Origin: Microbacterium flavescens
GTDB lineage: Bacteria > Actinomycetota > Actinomycetes > Actinomycetales > Microbacteriaceae
NCBI RefSeq assembly: GCF_018588945.1
Contig: NZ_JAFIWA010000002.1
Location: 518,595-582,594 of the forward strand
Reading direction: 5' to 3'
Length of the DNA stretch: 64,000 bases
Shown: in pieces, positions 46,740-58,482 of the stretch
How the letters are laid out: each line of letters opens with the position of its first letter
Position numbering within the stretch: position 1 is the stretch's first letter
Notes under the pieces: model-generated
What the model was told of the DNA's origin: nothing
Seen by the model: only the letters and a program-made list of their open reading frames with translations
The model's database searches: none
Translations under genes and position numbers: made by a program

Positions 46740-47807
46740 GTGACCGAAGAGCAGCGCTACCGTGCCAACGGAGGAGACCTCCATCGCCCTTACACCGCCG
46801 CCGACGACCGCTACGACGCAGCCGACTACCGCCGCGTCGGAACCTCCGGACTGACGCTTCCCCCGATCTCGCTGGGCCTGTGGTGGAACTTCGGCGACAA
46901 CATCCCGTTCGACAACCAGCGCGGCCTGCTGCGCCACGCGTTCGACCGCGGGATCACCCACTTCGACCTCGCGAACAACTACGGCCCGCCCTACGGCTCG
47001 GCCGAGACGAACTTCGGCCGCATGATGCGCGAGGACTTCGCGCCCTACCGCGACGAGCTCATCATCTCGTCCAAGGCCGGCTACGACATGTGGCACGGGC
47101 CTTACGGCAACGGCGGTTCGCGCAAGTACATCCTCGCCAGCGCCGAGCAGTCCCTCCGCCGGATGAGCGTCGACTACGTCGACATCTTCTACTCGCACCG
47201 CGTCGACCCCGACGTCCCGATCGAGGAGACGGTCGGCGCCCTCGACACGCTGGTCCGCCAGGGCAAGGCGCTCTACGTCGGCATCTCGTCCTACAGCGCC
47301 GAGCGCACCGCGGTCGCGGCATCCGTCGCCCGCTCTCTGGGCACGCCCCTCGTGATCCACCAGCCGGCGTACTCGATCCTCAATCGCTGGGTCGAGGACG
47401 GGCTGACGGGCGTGCTGACGCAGGAGGGCATGGGCGCGATCGCCTTCACGCCGCTGGCGCAGGGGCTGCTCACGGACAAGTACCTCGCCGGTGGGACGGC
47501 GCAGCGCGCGCAGCAGCGCTCGTCCATGCCGGACCGCTCGCTGTCGGAGAACGGCCTCGCCAAGCTGCGCGGACTCGATGTGATCGCGAAGGAGCGCGGT
47601 CAGTCGCTCGCGCAGATGGCGATCCAGTGGGTGCTGCGCGATCCGGTCGTCGCGTCGGCGCTGATCGGGGCCTCGCGTCCCGCGCAGCTCGACGAGAACC
47701 TCGCCGCGCTCAACGGCCCCGGCTTCACGACGGAGGAGCTGGAGCAGATCGACGCGCTCTCCGACGGCATCGACGTCGACCTCTGGGCGGAGTCGGCGAC
47801 CTCGTGA
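46740..47807 (+). CDS. aldo/keto reductase (L-glyceraldehyde 3-phosphate reductase type)
   Basis: A 355-residue AKR of the YghZ/Gpr (AKR14) group, larger than classical AKRs. Family marks: [53 protein letters not shown] and [15 protein letters not shown]. Relatives reduce L-glyceraldehyde 3-phosphate and methylglyoxal with NADPH. The GTG start follows TAGCCT by six bases. Its stop overlaps the ispE start (GTGA), tying it to isoprenoid synthesis; that may be positional only. Confidence 0.92.
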   Translation: MTEEQRYRANGGDLHRPYTAADDRYDAADYRRVGTSGLTLPPISLGLWWNFGDNIPFDNQRGLLRHAFDRGITHFDLANNYGPPYGSAETNFGRMMREDFAPYRDELIISSKAGYDMWHGPYGNGGSRKYILASAEQSLRRMSVDYVDIFYSHRVDPDVPIEETVGALDTLVRQGKALYVGISSYSAERTAVAASVARSLGTPLVIHQPAYSILNRWVEDGLTGVLTQEGMGAIAFTPLAQGLLTDKYLAGGTAQRAQQRSSMPDRSLSENGLAKLRGLDVIAKERGQSLAQMAIQWVLRDPVVASALIGASRPAQLDENLAALNGPGFTTEELEQIDALSDGIDVDLWAESATS

Positions 47808-48730
47808 CCCAGGCCGCCGTCACCGACCGCGTCCACGTGCGCGCACCCGGCAAGCTGAACCTCTTCTTCGAGGTGGGCGGCGTGCAGGACGACGGTTACC
47901 ACGATGTGGCGTCGGCGTACCAGGCCGTCTCGCTGTACGAGAACGTCTGGGCGTCGCACTCCGACGAGTTCACGGTGACGGTCTCGGGCACGGTCGACGT
48001 CGAGGGCGTCCCCGCCGACGACCGCAACCTCGCCGTGCGCGCCGCGCGTCTCGTGGCGCAGGCCATCGACTACCGCGGCGGCGTGCACCTCGACATCGTC
48101 AAGAACGTTCCGGTCGCGGGCGGCATGGGCGGAGGGTCGGCGGATGCCGCGGCCGCGCTCGTCGCGTGCGACGCGCTGTGGGGAGCCGACCTCGGCACCG
48201 CCGAGCTGCACAAGCTGGCGGCCCGGCTCGGTGCGGACGTGCCGTTCGCGCTGATGGGCGGGACGGCGATCGGCACGGGCCGTGGCGACCAGCTGAGCCC
48301 GGCGCTCGCGAAGGGACGGTTCGACTGGGTCGTCGTGCCCGCGGCCGAGGGTCTGTCGACCCCCGACGTGTACTCGCACCTCGACACGCTGCGCGCGCAG
48401 AACGACATCGGCGTGAGCAGCCGTGCACCCGATGTCGACACGGGCGTCCTGCACGCGCTGCGGGCGGGCGACCCTCTCGCGCTCGCCGAGCAGATCCGCA
48501 ACGACCTGCAGGCGGCCGCGCTGTCGCTGCGCCCGGAGCTGCGGGCCGCGCTCGAGCTCGGCGAGCGATCGGGGGCACTTGCGGGCCTCGTGTCGGGGTC
48601 CGGTCCTACGCTGGCATTCCTGACAGGCGATCCCGAGTCGGCCCTCGAGCTGCAGGTGACCCTGTCGGCGGCCGGCCTCGAGGCCCTCCATGTGCACGGC
48701 CCCGTCGCCGGCGCCCGGGTCATCGGCTGA
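47804..48730 (+). CDS. ispE: 4-diphosphocytidyl-2-C-methyl-D-erythritol kinase
   Basis: A 308-residue GHMP kinase of the MEP isoprenoid pathway. It phosphorylates CDP-methylerythritol. Motifs: [13 protein letters not shown] (motif 1), [18 protein letters not shown] (ATP loop) and [10 protein letters not shown] (motif 3). The GTG start overlaps the stop of the AKR gene by four bases. Normal length. Confidence 0.95.
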   Translation: MTQAAVTDRVHVRAPGKLNLFFEVGGVQDDGYHDVASAYQAVSLYENVWASHSDEFTVTVSGTVDVEGVPADDRNLAVRAARLVAQAIDYRGGVHLDIVKNVPVAGGMGGGSADAAAALVACDALWGADLGTAELHKLAARLGADVPFALMGGTAIGTGRGDQLSPALAKGRFDWVVVPAAEGLSTPDVYSHLDTLRAQNDIGVSSRAPDVDTGVLHALRAGDPLALAEQIRNDLQAAALSLRPELRAALELGERSGALAGLVSGSGPTLAFLTGDPESALELQVTLSAAGLEALHVHGPVAGARVIG

Positions 48731-48770
48731 CACGGCCCGCCCACACCAGAACCGCACGGAAGGAACGACG

Positions 48771-50132
48771 ATGACGATCGACACCGAGACCCGGCATGAT
48801 GCCGACGGCCGGGCGGTGGATGCCGCGGCCTATCTCGTCGCACCGGTCGACGAGCGCTCGCGCGCCCGTCTTGCCGAGAACGGGCTCGACTACCGCGTGG
48901 TCCCGGTGGCCGGCGACGACTACCCGCAGTGGCTGCAGGTCGTCGCGCGCGGGTTCCAGGACGGCGAGCGCACGGACGAGCAGGTCGCCTCGAGCCGCGA
49001 GCGCAGCGCCTACCGGCGCGTCACCGGCGTGTACGACCCCGCGGTGCCCATCGCCGGCGCGCCGGTCGGGACGATCGCCTCGTGGATCGGGCAGCTGACC
49101 GTGCCGGGGGGCGCCGCGCTGCCGTCGTGCGCGATCTCGGCCGTCACCGTCGCACCCACGCACCGCCGCCGCGGCATCGCCCGCGCGATGCTCGAGGGCG
49201 AACTGGGCGCCGCCGTCGCCGCAGGTGCTCCGCTCGCGATGCTCACCGTGAGCGAGTCGACGCTCTACGGGCGCTACGGCTTCGCCCCGGCGGCGGCCAG
49301 CGCATCGTGGCGCATCGAGACCAAGCGCGCCGCGTGGATCGGTCCGCGCCCCGACGGACGCGTCGACTTCATCACGCGGGAGCGCCTGCGCGAGCTCGTC
49401 GCGCCGATGCACGAGCGCGTGCGCCTGCGCGTCGCGGGTGAGATCGATGTGCCGGGCGGCTTCTGGGACGGCTTCGCGGGCACGAACCCCACCGCCGAGA
49501 AGCCCGGTGAGAAGCGCGCGGTGCAGTACGCCGACGCCGACGGCGAGGTGCGCGGCCTCGCGATCTACTCGGTCAAGGAGAACCACGACGACTTCACCAA
49601 GGCGAGCGTGAACGTCGCCTACCTGCTGGCCGAGACCGACGACGCGTATGCGGCGCTCTGGCGCTTCCTGCTCGAGCTCGACCTCGTGGCGGAGGTGAAC
49701 GCCGGCGAGCTGTCGGTCGACGAGCCGCTGCGCTGGATGATCGCCGACCAGCGGGCGGCGACCGTCACTCTCCGCGACCACCAGTACGTGCGCATCCTCG
49801 ACGTGCCGACGGCGCTCGAAGCGCGCCGGTACGGCGCTCCGGGCACCCTCGCGCTCGACGTGAGCGACGCGCTGGGGCACGCGGGAGGCCGTTTCGTCCT
49901 GACGGTCGACGGTGACGGGCACGGCACCGTGAGCTCCTGGGACGACGGCGCCGCGGCGCCCGACGGATCGGTCGAGGTCGCTCTCGGCATCGAGGAGCTC
50001 TCGGCGGCATACCTCGGCGGAGTGTCGCTCGCGACGCTGGCGGCCGCGGGCCGGGTGCGGTCGACGGATGCCTCCCCTGCCGCGCGCGTGTTCGCCTGGC
50101 ATACCGCCCCCCGCCTCAGCATCTGGTACTGA
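48771..50132 (+). CDS. Eis-like GNAT N-acetyltransferase
   Basis: A 453-residue protein with the three-part layout of Eis: an N-terminal GNAT domain (about 35-180, acetyl-CoA loop VTVAPTHRRRGIARAML), a second divergent GNAT domain and a C-terminal sterol-carrier-like domain ending in LSIWY. Eis enzymes acetylate multiple amines, including aminoglycosides and proteins (established for mycobacterial Eis). The terminal carboxylate that acts in catalysis is a tyrosine here rather than the phenylalanine of M. tuberculosis. The start at 48771 has AAGGA upstream. A strong hairpin follows. Confidence 0.88.
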   Translation: MTIDTETRHDADGRAVDAAAYLVAPVDERSRARLAENGLDYRVVPVAGDDYPQWLQVVARGFQDGERTDEQVASSRERSAYRRVTGVYDPAVPIAGAPVGTIASWIGQLTVPGGAALPSCAISAVTVAPTHRRRGIARAMLEGELGAAVAAGAPLAMLTVSESTLYGRYGFAPAAASASWRIETKRAAWIGPRPDGRVDFITRERLRELVAPMHERVRLRVAGEIDVPGGFWDGFAGTNPTAEKPGEKRAVQYADADGEVRGLAIYSVKENHDDFTKASVNVAYLLAETDDAYAALWRFLLELDLVAEVNAGELSVDEPLRWMIADQRAATVTLRDHQYVRILDVPTALEARRYGAPGTLALDVSDALGHAGGRFVLTVDGDGHGTVSSWDDGAAAPDGSVEVALGIEELSAAYLGGVSLATLAAAGRVRSTDASPAARVFAWHTAPRLSIWY

Positions 50133-50146
50133 CCCCTCGGCACGGC

Positions 50147-50182
50147 GGCGGCGGCACCCGCGGACGCACGGGTGCCGCCGCT
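50147..50182 (+). terminator. intrinsic terminator-like hairpin after the Eis-like gene
   Basis: A stem of about 13 perfect pairs (50148-50160 with 50169-50181), extendable by one G-U pair, with an eight-base loop. It ends five bases before the -10 box of the ABC-F gene. Confidence 0.75.
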
Positions 50183-50186
50183 CGCC

Positions 50187-50192
50187 TAGCCT
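50187..50192 (+). promoter_or_regulatory. -10 box (TAGCCT) for the ABC-F gene
   Basis: TAGCCT, nine bases before the ATG at 50202; GAGGGG lies between. Start would be leaderless or have a leader of two or three bases. Confidence 0.45.
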
Positions 50193-50201
50193 TGAGGGGA
50201 C

Positions 50202-52028
50202 ATGGCACATCTTCTGGGGGCCGAGGCCCTGCACCTGGAGTTCCCGACCAAGGTCGTCTTCGACGGCGTCTCACTCGGGGTCGACGAGGGCGACCGCATC
50301 GGCATCGTCGGCCGCAACGGCGACGGCAAGTCGAGTCTGCTCGCGATGCTCGCAGGTCGGCTGCAGCCCGACGCGGGCCGGGTGACGGTCCGCAGCGGGG
50401 TGCGGGTCGGCGTGCTCGACCAGGCCGACACGCTCGACGATTCGCTGACCATCGCGCAGTCGGTGGTGGGCGACCGCGTCGAGCACGAGTGGGCCGGCGA
50501 CGCGCGCACGCGCGACGTCATCGCGGGGCTCCTGCACGGGCTCGACTGGGACGGCCCGGTCACCGGGCTGTCGGGCGGTCAGCGCCGGCGTGTGGCCCTT
50601 GCCGCCCTCCTCGCCGGCGACCACGACGTCATCTTCCTCGACGAGCCCACCAACCACCTGGACGTCGAGGCGATCGCGTGGCTCGCCGAGCACCTCAAGC
50701 GCCGCTGGTCCGCGAACCAGGGCGGCCTGCTCGTGGTGACGCACGACCGCTGGTTCCTCGACGAGGTCTGCACCCGCACGTGGGAGGTGCACGACCGCAT
50801 CGTCGAGCCCTTCGACGGCGGCTACGCAGCCTACATCCTGCAGCGGGTAGAGCGCGACCGGCAGTCGGCGGTCATCGAGGCGCGCCGGCAGAACCTCGCG
50901 CGCAAGGAGCTCGCGTGGCTGCGACGGGGCGCCCCCGCCCGCACGTCGAAGCCGAAGTTCCGCATCGACGCCGCGAACGAGCTCATCGCCGACGTGCCGG
51001 AGATCCGCGACAAGACCGAGCTGCAGTCGCTCGCGGTCTCTCGGCTCGGGAAGGACGTGGTCGACCTCCTCGACGCGTCGGTCACGTACCCCTCGCCCGG
51101 CGGCGGTCCCGATCGCGAAGTGCTCCACCCGGTCGAGTGGCGCATCGCGCCCGGCGAGCGCACCGGCATCCTCGGCGTCAACGGGGCCGGCAAGTCGACG
51201 CTCCTGGGCCTCGTCTCAGGCGACGTCCAACCCACCTCCGGACGCGTCAAGCGCGGCAAGACCGTGCAGGTGGCCACGCTGACCCAGCGACTGGACGAGC
51301 TCGAGGAGCACCTCGACGACCCGGTGCGCGTCGTCATCGCCCGGTTGCGCACGTCGTACAGCTTCGGCAGCGGCTCCAAGGCGCAGGACCTCACCCCCGG
51401 TCAGCTCCTCGAGCGGATGGGGTTCGCCAGCGCCCAGCTCTCGACGCCGGTCAAGGACCTCTCCGGAGGCCAGAAGCGCCGCCTGCAGCTGCTGCTGATC
51501 CTGCTCGAGCAGCCCAACGTGCTGATCCTCGACGAGCCCACGAACGACCTCGACACCGACATGCTCGCCGCCATGGAGGACCTCCTCGACACGTGGCCCG
51601 GAACCCTCCTCGTCGTCTCGCACGACCGGTACTTCATCGAACGCGTCACCGATCAGCAGTACGCGATCCTCGGCGGTCACCTGCGCCACCTGCCGGGCGG
51701 TGTGGACGAGTACCTGCGGCTGCGCGAGCGCGAGCGGTCAGCCGCGGACGGCAAGGGGAGCAGGACGGATGCCGCGCCCGCCGCCGCCTCGTCATCGCCG
51801 GCGCTGAGCGGGGCCGACCTGCGCGCGGCGCAGAAGGAGATCACCGCGTTGGAGCGCCGGCTCGAGAAGCTCGAGGCGCAGATCACCGCGGCCCGCACGG
51901 CCCTGGCCGAGCACGATCAGTCGGACTACGTCGGCCTGGGCGCCGAGATGACGAGGATCGGCGAACTCGAGTCCGAGCGCGACGAGGTGGAGCTGCGCTG
52001 GTTCGAGCTCACCGAGCAGCTGGACTGA
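50202..52028 (+). CDS. ABC-F family ATPase (ribosome-associated)
   Basis: A 608-residue soluble protein with two ABC cassettes and no membrane segments. Walker A sequences are GRNGDGKSS and GVNGAGKST; signatures LSGGQRRRVALAALL and LSGGQKRRLQLLLIL; both Walker B sites end in DEPTN, as in ABC-F. The linker (about 235-290) carries KPKFRIDAANELI. A C-terminal coiled coil (about 545-605) resembles Uup. ABC-F proteins act on ribosomes in the E site, in translation control or antibiotic protection; the subgroup here is not clear. It ends nine bases from the convergent MarR gene. Confidence 0.92.
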   Translation: MAHLLGAEALHLEFPTKVVFDGVSLGVDEGDRIGIVGRNGDGKSSLLAMLAGRLQPDAGRVTVRSGVRVGVLDQADTLDDSLTIAQSVVGDRVEHEWAGDARTRDVIAGLLHGLDWDGPVTGLSGGQRRRVALAALLAGDHDVIFLDEPTNHLDVEAIAWLAEHLKRRWSANQGGLLVVTHDRWFLDEVCTRTWEVHDRIVEPFDGGYAAYILQRVERDRQSAVIEARRQNLARKELAWLRRGAPARTSKPKFRIDAANELIADVPEIRDKTELQSLAVSRLGKDVVDLLDASVTYPSPGGGPDREVLHPVEWRIAPGERTGILGVNGAGKSTLLGLVSGDVQPTSGRVKRGKTVQVATLTQRLDELEEHLDDPVRVVIARLRTSYSFGSGSKAQDLTPGQLLERMGFASAQLSTPVKDLSGGQKRRLQLLLILLEQPNVLILDEPTNDLDTDMLAAMEDLLDTWPGTLLVVSHDRYFIERVTDQQYAILGGHLRHLPGGVDEYLRLRERERSAADGKGSRTDAAPAAASSSPALSGADLRAAQKEITALERRLEKLEAQITAARTALAEHDQSDYVGLGAEMTRIGELESERDEVELRWFELTEQLD

Positions 52029-52037
52029 GCGCCGTCC

Positions 52038-52535
52038 TCAGACGTCGAAGCCCAGGCTCAGCTTGCGCAGCAGGCCGGCCAGGCGCTCACGGTCGCCACG
52101 TGACAGCGTCGCGAGGAGGACCGCTTCGGCGTCGACGAGCCGCGTGATCGCGGCATCCACCCGCGTCTTCCCTTCGCCGGTCAGGGTGACCAGAATGCTG
52201 CGTCCGTCGTCGGGGTCGGCTTCGCGGTGCACGAGCCGGCGGCCGACCAGCCGGTCGATGCGGTTGGTCATGGTCCCGCTCGAGACGAGCGTCTGCTGCA
52301 GGAGCTGCTTCGGGCTGAGCTGGAAGGGCTCGCCGGCGCGGCGCAGCGCCGACAGCACGTCCCACTCCCACGGTTCGAGCTCGCTGCGGCGGAACGCGTC
52401 GCGTCTCGCCCGGTCGAGGTGGCGCGAGAGGCGGTCGACGCGCGAGAGCACCTCGAGCGGCGAGAAGTCCAGGTCGGGTCGCTGCGCGATCCACGCCTGG
52501 ACGATGCGATCGACCTCGTCGGTCTCCTTGGCCAT
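52038..52535 (-). CDS. MarR-family transcriptional regulator
   Basis: A 165-residue winged-helix repressor. The DNA-binding domain spans about 55-130 with LSPKQLLQQTLVSSGTMTNRIDRLVGRRLV (recognition helix) and DPDDGRSILVTLT (wing, with the DxRS turn typical of MarR). The ATG at 52535 follows GATAAT by six bases. It diverges from the tRNA-Gln/glmU operon and converges with the ABC-F gene; target genes cannot be told. Confidence 0.9.
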   Translation of the reverse strand: MAKETDEVDRIVQAWIAQRPDLDFSPLEVLSRVDRLSRHLDRARRDAFRRSELEPWEWDVLSALRRAGEPFQLSPKQLLQQTLVSSGTMTNRIDRLVGRRLVHREADPDDGRSILVTLTGEGKTRVDAAITRLVDAEAVLLATLSRGDRERLAGLLRKLSLGFDV

Positions 52536-52541
52536 CCCCCC

Positions 52542-52547
52542 ATTATC
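52542..52547 (-). promoter_or_regulatory. -10 box (GATAAT) for the MarR gene
   Basis: Minus-strand GATAAT, six bases (all G) before the ATG at 52535. Five of six bases match TATAAT. Confidence 0.6.
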
Positions 52548-52651
52548 GAGGTCGTCCGGCGCGCCCCCGGCGCGACCCCCGGAGTCTCGCGGAGGGCGCG
52601 GAGGCCCGGGGGCGGTCTGGCAGACTTGACGGCGGCCGCATGACGCGGTGA

Positions 52652-52723
52652 TCCGCCGTGGTGTAACGGCAGCACGACAGCCTTTGGAGCTGTTAGGTCC
52701 AGGTTCGAATCCTGGCGGCGGAG
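52652..52723 (+). tRNA. tRNA-Gln (anticodon TTG)
   Basis: A complete 72-base cloverleaf. The acceptor TCCGCCG (52652-52658) pairs with CGGCGGA (52716-52722), and G52723 is the discriminator. The anticodon loop CTTTGGA carries TTG at 52684-52686, and the T arm is CCAGG-TTCGAAT-CCTGG. CCA is not encoded. TTGACG at 52626-52631 resembles a -35, but no good -10 was found. The glmU ATG begins only one base after the discriminator. Confidence 0.97.
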
Positions 52724-52724
52724 C

Positions 52725-54197
52725 ATGACCCAGAACAACGATGACCGCAGTCTCGCCGTGATCGTGCTGGCCGCGGGCCAGGGCACGCGCATGAAGTCCC
52801 GCACGCCCAAAGTGCTGCACCGGATCGGCGGACGCCCGCTCGTCGGTCACGTGATCGACACGGCGCTCGCGCTCGGGCCCGACCGGGTCGTCGTGGTCGT
52901 GCGCCACGAGCGCGATCTCGTCGCCGGCGCCGTCGTCGACGCGGCTCCGGGCGTCGTCGTCGTCGACCAGGACGAGGTGCCGGGCACCGGCCGCGCCGTC
53001 GAGCTCGCGCTGGACGCGCTCGACGACTTCGCGGGCGACGTGCTGGTGCTCAGCGGCGACGTGCCGCTCCTCGAGGCCGACACGCTCGCCGCCCTGGTGA
53101 CCGCGCATCGCGACGGCGCCGCCGCCGCCACCGTGCTGAGCGCCGTGCTCGACGACGCCACGGGCTACGGCCGGATCATCCGCGACGCGGACGGCGTGGT
53201 GACGCGGATCGTCGAGCAGAAGGACGCGACCGAGGACGAGGCATCCGTCCACGAGATCAACGCGGGGGTCTACGTCTTCGAAGCGCAGGCGCTGCGCGCC
53301 CACCTGTCCATGGTCGGCACCGCCAACGCGCAGGGCGAGAAGTACCTCACCGACGTGGTCGCCCTGCTTCGCGACTCGCGACTGGTCGTCGCGGCCGCCA
53401 GTGCTCCGGACGCCGCCGCCGCGCTGGGCGTGAACGACCGGGTGCAGCTGTCCGAAGCGGCCCGTCTGCTCAACGCGCGCACGGTGCGCCGCTGGCAGCT
53501 CGAGGGCGTCTCGATCCTCGATCCGGCCACGACCTGGATCGACGTCGACGTCACGCTCGCGCCGGACGTGACCGTGCTGCCCAACACCCACCTGCTGCGG
53601 GCGACTTCCGTCGGAGCGGGTGCGCTGATCGGTCCCGACACGAGCCTGGTCACGTGCGAGGTCGGCGAGGACGCCGTGGTCACGCGCACCGACGCAACGC
53701 TCGCCGTGATCGGCGCGGGTGCCAACGTGGGTCCGTTCGCCTACCTCCGCCCGGGCACCTACCTCGGCGACAAGGGCAAGATCGGCACGTTCGTCGAGAC
53801 GAAGAACTCGACGATCGGCGAGCGCAGCAAGGTGCCCCACCTCTCGTACATCGGCGACACGACGATCGGCACCGGCGTGAACCTGGGGGCGGGCGCCATC
53901 ACCGCCAACTACGACGATCTGGCCAAGCACCGCACCGAGATCGGCGACGAGGTGCACACCGGGTCGCACAACGTCTTCGTCGCGCCCGTTAGGATCGGAG
54001 ACGGCGCGAAGACCGGGGCCGGGGCGGTCATCCGCAAGGATGTCCCCGCCGGTGCACTCGCTCTCAGCGTGGCCCCTCAGCGCAACGTCGAGGGGTGGGT
54101 CGAGAAGAACAGACCGGGAACAGGCGCGGCGGATGTCGCGGCCAAGGCCCGGTCGACACAGAAAGCGGACGATGGGGCGCAAGAAGAAGACCGTTGA
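52725..54197 (+). CDS. glmU: bifunctional GlcN-1-P acetyltransferase/GlcNAc-1-P uridyltransferase
   Basis: A 490-residue enzyme that makes UDP-GlcNAc for peptidoglycan. The N-terminal pyrophosphorylase domain begins with LAAGQGTRMKSRTPKVLHRI (about 15-34); the C-terminal left-handed beta-helix (about 270-470) includes GPFAYLRPGTYLGDKGKIGTFVETKNS and NYDD. The ATG lies two bases after the tRNA-Gln end, with no room for a Shine-Dalgarno outside the tRNA; processing of the tRNA would leave a nearly leaderless mRNA. Its last 26 bases overlap prs. The tRNA-glmU-prs order is, from memory, common in Microbacteriaceae. Confidence 0.96.
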   Translation: MTQNNDDRSLAVIVLAAGQGTRMKSRTPKVLHRIGGRPLVGHVIDTALALGPDRVVVVVRHERDLVAGAVVDAAPGVVVVDQDEVPGTGRAVELALDALDDFAGDVLVLSGDVPLLEADTLAALVTAHRDGAAAATVLSAVLDDATGYGRIIRDADGVVTRIVEQKDATEDEASVHEINAGVYVFEAQALRAHLSMVGTANAQGEKYLTDVVALLRDSRLVVAAASAPDAAAALGVNDRVQLSEAARLLNARTVRRWQLEGVSILDPATTWIDVDVTLAPDVTVLPNTHLLRATSVGAGALIGPDTSLVTCEVGEDAVVTRTDATLAVIGAGANVGPFAYLRPGTYLGDKGKIGTFVETKNSTIGERSKVPHLSYIGDTTIGTGVNLGAGAITANYDDLAKHRTEIGDEVHTGSHNVFVAPVRIGDGAKTGAGAVIRKDVPAGALALSVAPQRNVEGWVEKNRPGTGAADVAAKARSTQKADDGAQEEDR

Positions 54198-55206
54198 ACT
54201 CGACCGCGACAAGGACATCGCGCCCGGACTGGTCGCCAAGACCAAGAAGCGGCTCGTCATCGCGCGCGGCAGTTCGCATCCCACGCTCGCGACGGACGTC
54301 GCCGCCCAGCTCGGCACCGAGCTGGTCCCGACCGAGTACCGCACGTTCGCGTCGGGCGAGATCCTCACCCGCTTCGAGGTGTCGATCCGCGGCTGCGACT
54401 TCTTCCTGATCCAGAGCTTCGGCCCGCCGGTCAACGAGTGGCTCATGGAGACGCTCATCATGCTCGACGCCGCGAAGCGGGCGAGCGCCAAGCGCATCAC
54501 GGTGGTGGCGCCCTACTATCCGTATTCGCGTCAGGACAAGAAGGGCCGCGGCCGCGAGCCCATCAGCGCACGCCTGGTCGCCGACCTGCTCAAGACCGCC
54601 GGCGCCGACCGCGTCATGAGCGTCGACCTGCACGCCGCCCAGATCCAGGGCTTCTTCGACGGCCCGGTCGACCACCTCTTCGCCAAGCCCGTCCTGCTCG
54701 AGTACTTCAAGAACACGCTTTCGGCAGAAGACCGCGAGAAGCTGACGGTCGTGTCGCCCGACACCGGCCGGGTGCGCGTGGCCGACACATGGTCCGACAG
54801 CCTGGGCGCGCCGCTGGCGATCATCCACAAGCGCCGCGACCCCAACGTCGCCAACCAGGTGACCGTCAATGAGATCGTCGGTGACGTCAGCGGCCGGGTC
54901 TGCCTGCTCGTCGACGACATGATCGACACCGGCGGCACGATCGTGAAGGCCGCCGAGGCCCTGAAGGCGAACGGCGCGGTGCGCGTCATCGTGGCCGCGA
55001 CCCACGCGATCTTCAGCGATCCCGCGCCGCGCCGCCTCCAGAGCGAGGCCATCGACGAGGTCGTCGTCACCGACACGATCCCGATCCCCGACGAGAAGCG
55101 GTTCCCGAGCCTCACGGTGCTCCCGATCGCACCGCTGCTGGCCCGGGCGATCCACGAGGTCTTCGAGGACGGCTCGGTCACGAGCATGTTCGACGGGGCG
55201 GCCTGA
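54172..55206 (+). CDS. prs: ribose-phosphate pyrophosphokinase
   Basis: A 344-residue PRPP synthetase. It makes the precursor of nucleotides, histidine and tryptophan. Landmarks: GEILTRFEVSIRGCDFFLIQS, PYYPYSRQDKKGRGREPISARLVADLL (flexible loop), VMSVDLHAAQIQGFF and the PRPP motif VCLLVDDMIDTGGTI. The N-terminal MGRKKKTVELDRDKDI extension is usual in this family of bacteria. It begins inside the glmU 3' end (26-base overlap). Confidence 0.96.
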   Translation: MGRKKKTVELDRDKDIAPGLVAKTKKRLVIARGSSHPTLATDVAAQLGTELVPTEYRTFASGEILTRFEVSIRGCDFFLIQSFGPPVNEWLMETLIMLDAAKRASAKRITVVAPYYPYSRQDKKGRGREPISARLVADLLKTAGADRVMSVDLHAAQIQGFFDGPVDHLFAKPVLLEYFKNTLSAEDREKLTVVSPDTGRVRVADTWSDSLGAPLAIIHKRRDPNVANQVTVNEIVGDVSGRVCLLVDDMIDTGGTIVKAAEALKANGAVRVIVAATHAIFSDPAPRRLQSEAIDEVVVTDTIPIPDEKRFPSLTVLPIAPLLARAIHEVFEDGSVTSMFDGAA

Positions 55207-55214
55207 GTCGAACG

Positions 55215-57920
<2,706 letters not shown>

Positions 57921-57929
<9 letters not shown>

Positions 57930-57952
57930 CTCATAGGAAACGCCGCCACCAT
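57921..57952 (+). promoter_or_regulatory. direct-repeat box and -10 in front of the flavin operon
   Basis: CAGAGGTG (57921-57928) and CATAGGAA (57932-57939) are an 11-base-period direct repeat, followed after seven bases by CACCAT (57947-57952). The response regulator gene at the right edge has the same arrangement (CATAGGAA-GCT-CATAGGAA, six bases, CACAAT). CTCATAGGAA is identical in both. Suggests control of the flavin operon by that two-component system; inference. Confidence 0.6.
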
Positions 57953-58015
57953 CGAGGAGCGACGCGGTCAGCGTGGCGAAATCTCGGCACCGAGGCCCGG
58001 CATCAGGAGGACCAC

Positions 58016-58480
58016 ATGATCCGCCCCACCGCACCCCGACAGACCCGCACCATCCGCGTCGCCACTGCGGTCGTGGGCTTCGCCGGCGCCCTCACCCTCG
58101 CCGGCTGCGCCGGTGGCGCGGGGACGGCTGACGGCGACGCCGGCGGCGTCGACGGCACCGACACCGGTTCGGGCGGCGCTCCCGCCTACGCCGATGGCAC
58201 CTACTCCGCCGAGGGGGCGTACCAGACGCCCGAGTCGGTCGAGAGGATCTCCGTCACGGTCACGCTCGAGAGCGACGTCATCACCGACGTCGAGGTCGTC
58301 GGGGATCCGCAGAAGTCCGAGTCCGAGGAGTACCAGGGCGAGTTCATCGGAGGCATCGCCGACGTCGTCGTCGGCAAGGACATCGACGAGATCTCGGTCA
58401 GCCGCGTCGCCGGGTCGTCGCTGACGAGCGGCGGCTTCAACCAGGCGATCGAGACGATCAAGGCCGAAGCGGCCGTCTGA
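58016..58480 (+). CDS. FMN-binding-domain lipoprotein (covalent flavin carrier)
   Basis: A 154-residue exported redox protein. The signal peptide ends with lipobox LAGC (28-31), followed by a Gly/Asp/Thr-rich linker (about 32-57) and a single FMN-binding domain (about 60-150). The flavinylation motif is AGSSLTSGGF, with Ser135 in the acceptor position where most members have Thr (SGAT). ApbE, encoded next, would attach FMN there. It would pass electrons outside the membrane. AGGAGG lies five bases before the ATG. First gene of a four-gene operon. Confidence 0.88.
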   Translation: MIRPTAPRQTRTIRVATAVVGFAGALTLAGCAGGAGTADGDAGGVDGTDTGSGGAPAYADGTYSAEGAYQTPESVERISVTVTLESDVITDVEVVGDPQKSESEEYQGEFIGGIADVVVGKDIDEISVSRVAGSSLTSGGFNQAIETIKAEAAV

Positions 58481-58482
58481 TC

